From Gracilimonas sp. (GTDB lineage: Bacteria; Bacteroidota; Rhodothermia; Balneolales; Balneolaceae): a stretch of 64,000 nt of DNA. The stretch spans positions 124,001-188,000 of the forward strand of contig NZ_JABURM010000006.1 of assembly GCF_014762685.1 (NCBI RefSeq), written 5' to 3'. The notes beneath the pieces were generated by a model. It saw only the letters and a program-made list of their open reading frames with translations, made no database searches and had not been told where the DNA came from. This document shows, in pieces, positions 7,708-16,171 of this stretch (positions within the stretch are counted from its first letter, which is position 1; every line of letters begins with the position of its first letter). The position numbers and the translations under genes were made by a program.

Positions 7708-10089
7708 TCATCTCCCCACCACCCGAAATTCATACTCCAATCGTTGGCCCTCATCATCTATCAAAGTCAGGGTATGCTGGCCGGGTTCGGGGGAAAGTGG
7801 CATCTGGTGGATGCGGGTCGTTTCTCCCAGGAAGTGCTCATCGAGGTGCCAGAATATTTTTGCGTTATCGCCGCGATGAGCTGCTTCAAATACAGTTTTT
7901 CCCTGACTCCCATCCAACTCAACCGGCACAAAAATAGTGGAGGTTTTGTAGGGATAAACCAGTTTCATGGAGGCCACATCCCGGTTTCCGCATCCCGGTT
8001 TCATTTCAGGAAGCGGACGGTATCCCGCATGGCTTTTACGGTAATACCACTCTTCCACCGGGGGAAGCACGAATCGGTTCTCCGCCTTCATAGAGGAAAC
8101 ATCACTGCAGCTCGAATTTACCTGCCACTGCCCGGTTTCATCTACGTGGATTCGCCGGTGATAGGGACATATTCCCGTTTTTAATCCGGGAGCGGGAACG
8201 GGAATAAGGTCTGTTTCCTCGCAATACTGTCCGGCCTTATACCCGCTTTTTCGGCATATTTCTATCTCTTCCATTTCATACACCGGCTCGTTGAACCAGC
8301 CGGTTTCGGCCAGCAGATCAAATACGTCAAAAAGAATGGGGGCTGCTGTGCGGATTCCGGTCAGCCCGGGCCGGCCCTCGCCATCGGCATTGCCCACCCA
8401 AACACCAACCACAATCTCAGGAGTAAGGCCCACCGCCCAGCCATCACGGTAACCAAAGCTAGTCCCGGTTTTCCAGGCTACTTTCCGGGAGTGTTCGAAT
8501 TGCCGCCAAAAGGCTTCGTCCTCAGGACGATTTACTTCCACCATGGCTTCAAACATACTCCATACCGCGCCGGGATTCAGGGCAAAAGATTCGTCTGAAT
8601 TTGAGGGTTCATCCTCTTTCCCAAAATCAAAATACCGCTTTACAAATTTCCGGGATTCCGGTTCTGCGGCATTGTAGTTATTCATCATGGCCGCAACAGA
8701 GCCGTAGGCAGAAGTGATATCCATTAAGGTGCCTTCCGCTCCGCCTAAAATCAGCGACAAACCGTAATGCTCGGGTGCTTTATGAATGGTTTTCAATCCC
8801 ATTTTATTCAGGTAATGATGAAACTTTGGAACACCGAATTCCTGCAGCATATATACCGCCGGCACATTCAATGAACGGGCCAGGGCTTCGGAAGCATGTA
8901 CGGCGCCATCGTAAGAGCGGGTAAAGTTTTTAGGCGTATAGCCTGAAAACTGGGACGGGATATCGGGAACCAGGGTATGGGGCAATATCTCCCCATCATT
9001 TAATTTCAGCATGTATAAAAAGGGTTTCAGGATACTGCCTGTACTCCTGGGAGCCGAGGCTACATCCACATAATTTCCCTCTCCGGCATTAACATCCCGG
9101 GTGTTTCCGACATAGGCCGCTACTTTTTGTTGCTTCACATCCAATACTACCACAGCTGCATTGTGAATTCCATTCCCTTCCAGCTGCCGGTGATGCCGTT
9201 CCACCACCTGATTTATTTTTTGCTGAATACGCTGCTCAATAGACGAAGTGAAAGCCGTTCCCTTTTCTTTTCCGGTGTAGAGTTTGGCAAGTACATGCGG
9301 AGCATCACGGGGCAGGCTGAGCGGTTGTTCAGGGATAGGCTCCAACAATGCAAGATTGTAAGACAATGAATCCATCGCATTCTCCTCATAAAGCCTTTTT
9401 AGAAGCCGGTTTCTTTTTTGGCGGAGAGCATCACGATTTCGGCCGGGATGGATGAGCCCGGGACTGTTCGGCAACACGGCAAGGGTGGCCGATTCCGCCC
9501 AGGAAAGCTGTCCGGGACTCCGTCCGAAATACCTCCACGAAGCCGCCTCTAACCCAACCACATTTCCGCCAAAGGGAGCATGAGCCGCATACAAAGAAAG
9601 AATTTCTTCCTTGGAATGGGTCAGCTCCAATCGCGTTGCCAATATCATTTCCCTGATTTTCTGGCGAATGGTTCGGTCTTTGTTTCTTTCAGACAGGCGG
9701 ATGACCTGCATGGTGATGGTACTGGCACCGCTTACCACTTCTCCGGCTTTGTAATTTTGAATCATAGCCCGGCCCACTGCCAACGGATTTACCCCGGGGT
9801 GCTTGTAGAAATGACGGTCTTCAAATTCAAGCAGTGCCTGTGCGAACTTTTCGGGAACTTCTTCCGCCACCGGGAACCTCCACTGTCCGTCACCGGCAAT
9901 TTTGGCACCCATCAGCTTCCCGTTTTGATCTTTGAGCACCGTTGAGTAGGTGGTTTCGAACAGCGGATTTGGCAGGGAAAACCAAAAAGCTGCCAAAAGT
10001 AATATACATACCACTACCGTTCCGGCTTTAAGGATTTTCCGAATCTTAATCCGGTTTAGGCTAAATGATATGTGAGGAAGCTTCTTCAT
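7708..10089 (-). CDS. pbpC: Penicillin-binding protein 1C (bifunctional glycosyltransferase/transpeptidase)
   Basis: 793 residues, the usual length of PBP1C. One N-terminal membrane anchor (VVVCILLLAAFWFSLP). The GT51 peptidoglycan glycosyltransferase domain (~55-240) carries EDRHFYKHPG with catalytic Glu90 and the GASTITMQ motif. The transpeptidase domain (~310-580) has the active-site motif SILK (Ser352), SLNV as SxN and KTGTS. Residues ~680-793 match the C-terminal BiPBP_C domain that distinguishes PBP1C. It polymerises and cross-links peptidoglycan at the periplasmic face of the inner membrane. It follows the alpha-2-macroglobulin gene by 12 nt, the same pairing seen in Escherichia coli yfhM-pbpC, so the two are one operon. 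Confidence 0.95.
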   Translation of the reverse strand: MKKLPHISFSLNRIKIRKILKAGTVVVCILLLAAFWFSLPNPLFETTYSTVLKDQNGKLMGAKIAGDGQWRFPVAEEVPEKFAQALLEFEDRHFYKHPGVNPLAVGRAMIQNYKAGEVVSGASTITMQVIRLSERNKDRTIRQKIREMILATRLELTHSKEEILSLYAAHAPFGGNVVGLEAASWRYFGRSPGQLSWAESATLAVLPNSPGLIHPGRNRDALRQKRNRLLKRLYEENAMDSLSYNLALLEPIPEQPLSLPRDAPHVLAKLYTGKEKGTAFTSSIEQRIQQKINQVVERHHRQLEGNGIHNAAVVVLDVKQQKVAAYVGNTRDVNAGEGNYVDVASAPRSTGSILKPFLYMLKLNDGEILPHTLVPDIPSQFSGYTPKNFTRSYDGAVHASEALARSLNVPAVYMLQEFGVPKFHHYLNKMGLKTIHKAPEHYGLSLILGGAEGTLMDITSAYGSVAAMMNNYNAAEPESRKFVKRYFDFGKEDEPSNSDESFALNPGAVWSMFEAMVEVNRPEDEAFWRQFEHSRKVAWKTGTSFGYRDGWAVGLTPEIVVGVWVGNADGEGRPGLTGIRTAAPILFDVFDLLAETGWFNEPVYEMEEIEICRKSGYKAGQYCEETDLIPVPAPGLKTGICPYHRRIHVDETGQWQVNSSCSDVSSMKAENRFVLPPVEEWYYRKSHAGYRPLPEMKPGCGNRDVASMKLVYPYKTSTIFVPVELDGSQGKTVFEAAHRGDNAKIFWHLDEHFLGETTRIHQMPLSPEPGQHTLTLIDDEGQRLEYEFRVVGR

Positions 10090-10101
10090 CTAAACCTGGT
10101 A

Positions 10102-13100
10102 TTACGGAATTTGAACCTCCACCCATTTTCCGGCACTTCTGGCACTGATGGTTTCATCATACATAGCCGTGGTGGCTACCGCCGGATAATAAAATTTGCC
10201 GGCATAGCTGGCATTCAACTGTACCCGGAAGACCTTGCTGGTATTGGGCGCAAGATCGAAATAAGTGTAAACCCGGTCGTCGCGGATATCCTGGTAATCA
10301 AAACTTGAAACGGGTTCGCTAAAGGCTTCGTCATCCATACGGGTATTCCGGATTTCCCAGCCCGACGGAAACACCTGCGAAAGAGCCAGCTCTTCGTAAT
10401 CTCCCCTTAAGCCGGGATTGGTAACTGTGACTTCAGCTACAAAATCGGTTCCCTGATTAAGCTCTGAAGGATCTATGGTTTCCCCGTCCAGGTTGGTAAA
10501 GCGTACTTTTTGCACCAGGCTGTTGGAAGCTGATATCGAATCACCCAGCAGCGGGGTTCCTTCTAAAATCAGTCGGGCATATAAGGTACCTTCACTGTTG
10601 TTAACCAGTTCAAAATTATTCGTATTAAACTCATCCATACGAATCGGTGTTTGAATGATGATAGCTCTCGAATCTATACTTCCAACTTCTTCGCCATTGA
10701 TGGAAAAGCCGGCCTGCATTTCTTCGGCTGCCGTAAATTTATCCAGGAACTTTGAAATGGCAATCAGGCTGTAGGCGGTGGTTTGGGTGCTCATCCATTG
10801 CTGTGAACTCAGCTCCCCGGAAATATCCCGCACCAATAGCGCGGCATCATCCTGTCGGTCAAGGATGCTCAGGGTTTCCAAAATCATAGCCCGGTCCCGA
10901 AGTGAGGAACCATAGCTTCTCGAAAGCTCCCGGTAATTTTCCACCGAAGTGCTGACCCCGGTAAGGATATCTTCGGCCGCTTCTTTTTGTCCGGCCAAGG
11001 CATAAGCCGCAGCCAACCTCCATTTCGATTGGGTGGAAAGATTTTCTTTTTCACGCAACCGGTTCATGGCACCGAGTTCCGGAGAGTTGGCCAAGGCCAG
11101 CGTGTAAAGTCGGTATGCCTGTATCAAATCAGACCTGCGATAGCCTTCGTTCTCCCTCCAGTTGCGGGCTCTTTCTTTCTGGAAGCGGGTGACCTTATCC
11201 ATCAAATCCGACGGCACATAATAACCCTCGTTCCTCGCTTCCAGTAAAAAATGGTATGCATAATTAGTGCCCCATGAATCCGGGTCTTCATTGCCGGGCC
11301 AGTAAGCCACGCCGCCACTGTAGGTCAGGAACTTTTGCATCCGCTCAATTCCGCCATCTACATTTTTCTGGATATCAGCTTTTTTCTCATCAGTCAATTC
11401 CATCACTTTGGAAATATATAATTGCGGAAATACAGCCGAAGTGGTTTGTTCAATACATCCATGTGGGAAGCGCGTCAAATACCGAAGTCGTTTCCCGAAA
11501 TCTATGGGCGGAATCCGGGAGACTTCCAGCATGGCCGTGTTGGTGCCCGTCATGCCTTGAGGTTCGAAACTTTCGGTCCATGTTTGTCCTTCTTCCACAA
11601 TTTTAGAGTGCACATCCACAAAAGGAGAATTGGGATTTCGTACTGCGATTTCAATTTCGTGGTATGCCGATTCTCCGCCGCCCGTGGCTTCAACCCGGAC
11701 TTTCCCGACTCCAATCTGTGCCTTGGTTTTCAGTTTGAAGTTAACCACCTGATCGCCCGGCTCGCTGAAATTAAGCGTAGTGCTGGCATCACCCTCTATT
11801 TCAAACAACTCGTTTGCCTCTACGCGGAGCTGAACATTTTGCACGCTCTCGTTCATGGCAAAAATACTTACCGGCAAGCTCACGGTTTCTCCAGGGCCCA
11901 ACACTCTCGGTAAGGTGGCAAGCACCATCACCGGTTTCCGAACCGGAGTAGTGGCTTCAGTTTGACCATACGCGCCATCCTGCCCGGCAATGACCATCGT
12001 ACGCACAGACCCCACATAATTTGGAACAGAAATATTATGGCGATTTACAGCTCCTTCTTTTAGTTCAAAAGGCCCTTCAAATCGCACCATAGGTTCAAAA
12101 CGATTAGCTTCTTCCAGCGGGTCAGCCGCTTCTGCTTCTCCATCCCCGCCAATGGCCATAATCCGGGTCAGGTTTCCGGCATAGGCATCACTCACAAATT
12201 GGTACATATCCCAGGTTTTCACACCCAAAGCTTCCCGGGCGTAAAAATAGTTGTGGGGCATCGGCGTTTCAAAATTAGTCAGGTCCAGCAACCCGTCATC
12301 TACCATGGCGATAGTGTAGGTCATGGCTTTACTGTTTTGCTCGCTAACATCCACCTGTACCGTACTTTCCGGCCTGAATTCCCCCGGAAGATTTACCAAC
12401 GGTTGCAGTTTTGTGGCGGGGTCTTGTACCGAAATCGGGATCACTCCGTACATGCGCAGCGGGAGATCGTTGCCTTGTTGTCCGTGAGGCTGAATGTGCA
12501 TCACGTGGGCATATACATTGGGCATCATATTTTTATTAGCGGGAACCGTAACGTTCGTTTCTTCAGCTTCCGCTTCTACCCAAAAAGTGTTCAGCACTTT
12601 GGAGCCGCTTTCCAGGCTGACCAAAATCCGGCTTCCCGCGCTGCTGGGGATCGTAAGGGAAATGTCTTCTCCAACTTCATACGCCTCTTTGTCGGAAGTA
12701 AAGGTGAGACGTGCCGGGCTGACCGATTCATTTCGTCCGCCATACCAGCTAAAATACACTACGGAACTTGCCGAATGTCCACCTTGTGGATCCTGAACCC
12801 TCACCAAATACCGGCCTCCTCCTTCACTGTCAGGAAGTTTGAGGTCAAAAAAGCCATGGCCGTCATTATCCGTCCTGACTTTCCCGGATAATACTTCATT
12901 TACATTTTCACGCTCAAAATAACTGCTCAGATCTTCCGTGCCGCGCTCCCACCACCAACGCCAGCGAATATTGTACACCTTCACTTCCAGATCTTTTCCG
13001 GCTACGGGATTTCCATCTACATCCACTGAAACCACCTCAAAGCGATGGCTTTCTTTCCGGTCCCGCCAGTCCCAATAATCACTGCGATCTACAGCCGGAG

Positions 13101-15627
13101 GTTTTATTCCCATTATCGTCTCAAATGGATAGTAATAAGTGCTTGCACGGCCGATACTGAAATTCCCGGAAGGTTCAAAAACGCGGGTTCTCAGGTTCAC
13201 TAACACTCGTGCCGGGCCTTCGGTCAGGTTGTTGAAACGGTGGCTGAAATCAGCCGTGCCTTCTCCGTTAAGGGTTCCTTCAAAAATAGACTCGGGCGAG
13301 GAAGAGAAAGTCACGGAAGCGTCATCAAAGCTAAAAGCAGGATAGTCACTGAAAGACACCGGCGAAGGACGCATACTCATTTCCACATCTGCTTTCATAT
13401 TCCCTGCGATGGCACCGTGCAACCATCTTGAAGAAAGGGTCGCTTGAAGCTGACGGTTCGAAGCGGTCACCTTGTTTTCCGCAAAATCTACTTCCACTTT
13501 CAACCGGTTTGGTTTTACCGACTCTATTTTGATTTGTTTACTGAAAGTAAGCCCACCCACTTTAGCTTCAAGCTGCCAGTTCCCGGTCGGGTCCTGTTTC
13601 TCTGTTTGGAACTGATATACATAAAAACCATTCACACCCGAAGTAAAGGTTTGTCGATTTTCCAGCTGACCGGATGGGTTTTTTAATTCAAAAGTAACGG
13701 GATGATCATCGGGCAACACCTCGTTTTCATCTTCCAAAATCAAGGTTACAAACAGCGAATCTCCCGGCCGCCACACACCACGTTCACCATACAAAAACCC
13801 TTTCATTCCTTTTTCGATACGTGCCCCGGATACATCAAAATCACTCACCGAAAGGGCATTTCCGTCATTTACTTTTAAATATCCCTTTTGGCCGTCAATG
13901 TTTGCAGTCAGATAGAAAGGATTTCGAGGGGTCTCTAAAGTTACTTTCCCTTCTGCATCAGTTGAACCCTTGGCAATTTCCTGTTGCTGGTAATCAAAGG
14001 CTGAAACCTGCACTCCGCTTCTGGGTTGTGCGGTTAACAGGTCGGTTACAAATGCAGTAATCTGCTGTTCGTCTGCTTTTTTGGCAATGATACCCAGATC
14101 GGAGGCCAAAATATTACGTGAGGATTTAATGCTTGTATTATAATAACTGACATGGCAGGGGTTATCCCGTTCGCGCCAGTTATATCCATCCGGGTAGCCT
14201 CTGCTTGAATAGTTTTCCCAATATTCTTTTTCTTCCTGAGCTTCATATTCCCAATTGTCAGTTTGCCGGTTTACCGCCCTCCCATCACTGCAAGGATAAA
14301 TTGAATGTATATCCCTGAACCCGATCTCCACCTGATATAGTGCTCCCGGCTCCGGTGTGATCAGGTTGGCAAGGTCCAGTGCATAGTTATTCCACTCGCC
14401 GGCATCCACACTGCCTAAACGAGATAAAGGAACTGCGCCGGCAAATACCGGCCGACCGACCTTTTCAATATTCCAGATGGATGACCGGTTCATTTCATAA
14501 TCCTGGAAAAACTGGCCCATATTATCTTCAAAAATGCGAATAACCCGTACATCCACGGCCCCAAGGCTTACGGCTTTAAAAGGAAACAATAAATCCTTCG
14601 ACCGGGGAATAATGGTGCCTTTCCCTAATAATTCAACCTGTGGCTTGGGCTGGTAAAACTGAACCTGGCGTGTTATTTCCGTTCCAAGCCTTTTTCCTTC
14701 CCGGTTTTTGATAGCCGGGTCTATTCTGAGGCTTTGTACTCCGTTTCTCCGTTCCCGCGGGTTCACTATAATTTTATTTTCAGTAATGATGAAATTCAGG
14801 TTCCCGGCATTTTCTATGCTGATGAGGCCGTTTAGATTTTGGCGGGGATCCAGCGGATCAGAAAAGGTAAGTTCTACCCTGGGGTTCACATCCCGAAATA
14901 CCATAATGCCCATCAACTCAAAAGCCCCAACGGGAATGATATCAAATGTTTTTTCACCTTTGACATCCGCTCCAATAGGTGAACTATCCCAGGAAATCAC
15001 CAGCTCCGATGCTTCCTGCTGCCGCTGAATATTATCGATCTGAAATTGGTGCGTTCTTTTTGACCCATCCTGATTCCAGTCTATTTCCAGATTTTTATTG
15101 GAATGGCGAGCCTCCAGGGTTTGTCTGACAGATGCCAAATCGGCCGCATCAGCCGTATGCACTGTTCCGGTAAGCCGTTGTTGGTTCCGGTTTTGAGTCT
15201 GTGTGTGAAGTGCATCAAACTCAACCTCAAGATCTTGCTGAATGATGGAAACGTTAAACATGAACTCTGATTTTTCTTCTTCCACCTCAAACAAGCGATT
15301 CAGCCTGAACATTACCGAATAATCCCGTCCATTTTCTAATTTCTCAGTCGGTTTAAAAACAACGGTGGAATTATTGACCCATTCCACATTCCCGGAAACC
15401 GAAGGATTGAACTGAAACAAGCCATCCGTCTGTCGGTTACTTTCATCCACAGGCTGCGCCAGTGTAATCGCTATTTCCCCTTCCGAGCTTATTTGGCCCG
15501 AGGTATATCCTGAAACATATTCTGAAAATTCAGAGGAGACTGTAACGCGGTTCGCCTGCTGATTAGAGCAAGCCACAAAGGTTAATAAAATAAGCGTCCA
15601 GGGAAATAATCGTATAGTTTTGAGCAT
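10102..15627 (-). CDS. Bacterial alpha-2-macroglobulin lipoprotein (YfhM-like)
   Basis: 1841 residues. Lipoprotein signal with the hydrophobic stretch WTLILLTFVAC and acylated Cys20. The body is a chain of macroglobulin (MG) beta domains; a bait/ANATO-free bacterial layout is expected. The thioester motif is present as GCIEQ (Cys1391), within RFPHGCIEQTTS, followed by the alpha-helical thioester domain (~1380-1680) and a C-terminal receptor-like domain. Bacterial A2Ms trap attacking proteases in the periplasm and are thought to protect the cell together with PBP1C, which repairs the wall. The retained Cys-Glu-Gln means this is the thioester-competent (A-type) form. It is the first gene of the two-gene operon with pbpC. 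Confidence 0.92.
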   Translation of the reverse strand: MLKTIRLFPWTLILLTFVACSNQQANRVTVSSEFSEYVSGYTSGQISSEGEIAITLAQPVDESNRQTDGLFQFNPSVSGNVEWVNNSTVVFKPTEKLENGRDYSVMFRLNRLFEVEEEKSEFMFNVSIIQQDLEVEFDALHTQTQNRNQQRLTGTVHTADAADLASVRQTLEARHSNKNLEIDWNQDGSKRTHQFQIDNIQRQQEASELVISWDSSPIGADVKGEKTFDIIPVGAFELMGIMVFRDVNPRVELTFSDPLDPRQNLNGLISIENAGNLNFIITENKIIVNPRERRNGVQSLRIDPAIKNREGKRLGTEITRQVQFYQPKPQVELLGKGTIIPRSKDLLFPFKAVSLGAVDVRVIRIFEDNMGQFFQDYEMNRSSIWNIEKVGRPVFAGAVPLSRLGSVDAGEWNNYALDLANLITPEPGALYQVEIGFRDIHSIYPCSDGRAVNRQTDNWEYEAQEEKEYWENYSSRGYPDGYNWRERDNPCHVSYYNTSIKSSRNILASDLGIIAKKADEQQITAFVTDLLTAQPRSGVQVSAFDYQQQEIAKGSTDAEGKVTLETPRNPFYLTANIDGQKGYLKVNDGNALSVSDFDVSGARIEKGMKGFLYGERGVWRPGDSLFVTLILEDENEVLPDDHPVTFELKNPSGQLENRQTFTSGVNGFYVYQFQTEKQDPTGNWQLEAKVGGLTFSKQIKIESVKPNRLKVEVDFAENKVTASNRQLQATLSSRWLHGAIAGNMKADVEMSMRPSPVSFSDYPAFSFDDASVTFSSSPESIFEGTLNGEGTADFSHRFNNLTEGPARVLVNLRTRVFEPSGNFSIGRASTYYYPFETIMGIKPPAVDRSDYWDWRDRKESHRFEVVSVDVDGNPVAGKDLEVKVYNIRWRWWWERGTEDLSSYFERENVNEVLSGKVRTDNDGHGFFDLKLPDSEGGGRYLVRVQDPQGGHSASSVVYFSWYGGRNESVSPARLTFTSDKEAYEVGEDISLTIPSSAGSRILVSLESGSKVLNTFWVEAEAEETNVTVPANKNMMPNVYAHVMHIQPHGQQGNDLPLRMYGVIPISVQDPATKLQPLVNLPGEFRPESTVQVDVSEQNSKAMTYTIAMVDDGLLDLTNFETPMPHNYFYAREALGVKTWDMYQFVSDAYAGNLTRIMAIGGDGEAEAADPLEEANRFEPMVRFEGPFELKEGAVNRHNISVPNYVGSVRTMVIAGQDGAYGQTEATTPVRKPVMVLATLPRVLGPGETVSLPVSIFAMNESVQNVQLRVEANELFEIEGDASTTLNFSEPGDQVVNFKLKTKAQIGVGKVRVEATGGGESAYHEIEIAVRNPNSPFVDVHSKIVEEGQTWTESFEPQGMTGTNTAMLEVSRIPPIDFGKRLRYLTRFPHGCIEQTTSAVFPQLYISKVMELTDEKKADIQKNVDGGIERMQKFLTYSGGVAYWPGNEDPDSWGTNYAYHFLLEARNEGYYVPSDLMDKVTRFQKERARNWRENEGYRRSDLIQAYRLYTLALANSPELGAMNRLREKENLSTQSKWRLAAAYALAGQKEAAEDILTGVSTSVENYRELSRSYGSSLRDRAMILETLSILDRQDDAALLVRDISGELSSQQWMSTQTTAYSLIAISKFLDKFTAAEEMQAGFSINGEEVGSIDSRAIIIQTPIRMDEFNTNNFELVNNSEGTLYARLILEGTPLLGDSISASNSLVQKVRFTNLDGETIDPSELNQGTDFVAEVTVTNPGLRGDYEELALSQVFPSGWEIRNTRMDDEAFSEPVSSFDYQDIRDDRVYTYFDLAPNTSKVFRVQLNASYAGKFYYPAVATTAMYDETISARSAGKWVEVQIP

Positions 15628-15859
15628 AACTGTCTGGTATTAAATCATATTTAAGCACTTATAGTACTTTATTATTTTACAGAAAAAGTTCCCACACAAA
15701 AAATATTTTCCTGTTTTAATCATTGTGGTCCTTTCTATTACAAAAATGAAAAGTTTACCTCCGAGTCTGTTATTCTAGAACAAAAAGCTCTGTTCAAATC
15801 ACATTTATTTTTTGAAGCTTTTTTAATTTTATAAAAAAAAGCGGTCAGGACTACTTTAA

Positions 15860-15977
15860 AGTTGATTTTTAGCCTCCCAAAAAACTTCCGAAAGAACTGT
15901 AAGGAATTGCTCTGAGATCGCTCTAACTATACGGTTAAGGGAAATAAGTTTTTGGGTTAAATCGCGGGTACAACTAT
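15860..15977 (+). ncRNA. Candidate structured non-coding RNA ahead of an orphan terminator
   Basis: Part of the 508-bp gap 15628-16135, which has no coding frame of any length. A nested stem can be drawn: AGTTG (15860-15864) with CAACT (15971-15975); ATTT with AAAT; CCCAAAAAACTT (15876-15887) with AAGTTTTTGGG (15946-15956, one bulged A); AACTGTA (15895-15901) with TACGGTT (15930-15936, one G-T pair); loop 15902-15929. A perfect intrinsic terminator follows directly on the plus strand with no gene before it, which is why a transcript is suspected. TACTTTAA at 15852-15859 could be part of a promoter. The elongated shape with bulges recalls 6S-type RNA but no identity is claimed. Confidence 0.4.
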
Positions 15978-16013
15978 ACCACCCTCACCTAATCATAGGT
16001 GAGGGTGGTTTTT
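15978..16013 (+). terminator. Strong intrinsic terminator with no upstream gene
   Basis: Perfect 14-bp stem ACCACCCTCACCTA / TAGGTGAGGGTGGT (15978-15991 and 15996-16009), loop ATCA, followed by TTTTT. On the plus strand the nearest upstream gene is on the opposite strand, so it ends either the candidate RNA before it or readthrough toward the kinase gene. Confidence 0.8.
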
Positions 16014-16171
16014 ATTTTGCAGAAATGATCGGGCTTCTTTTTTTTTGAACCTTTTACGATAAAATACATCCTGTCAAATTCTGATTTGCGAATAATTTTT
16101 CCTTGTTGTTTTCAGCAGAAAGCATTTAGTTAATTTTGTTCATCAACATGTGCTTACAGGTTATTTGCGCT

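Noticed and set aside
7690-8184. Plus-strand open frame of 164 codons opposite pbpC
   Set aside because: Lies fully antisense to the conserved C-terminal part of pbpC, and its translation shows no domain or plausible composition.
12199-12891. Plus-strand open frame of 230 codons opposite the alpha-2-macroglobulin gene
   Set aside because: Antisense shadow of a strongly conserved coding region; His/Arg/Phe-rich translation is typical of a shadow frame.
15747-15779. Very short plus-strand frame (ATG AAA AGT TTA CCT) ahead of the candidate RNA
   Set aside because: Ten codons without a ribosome binding site or conservation signal.
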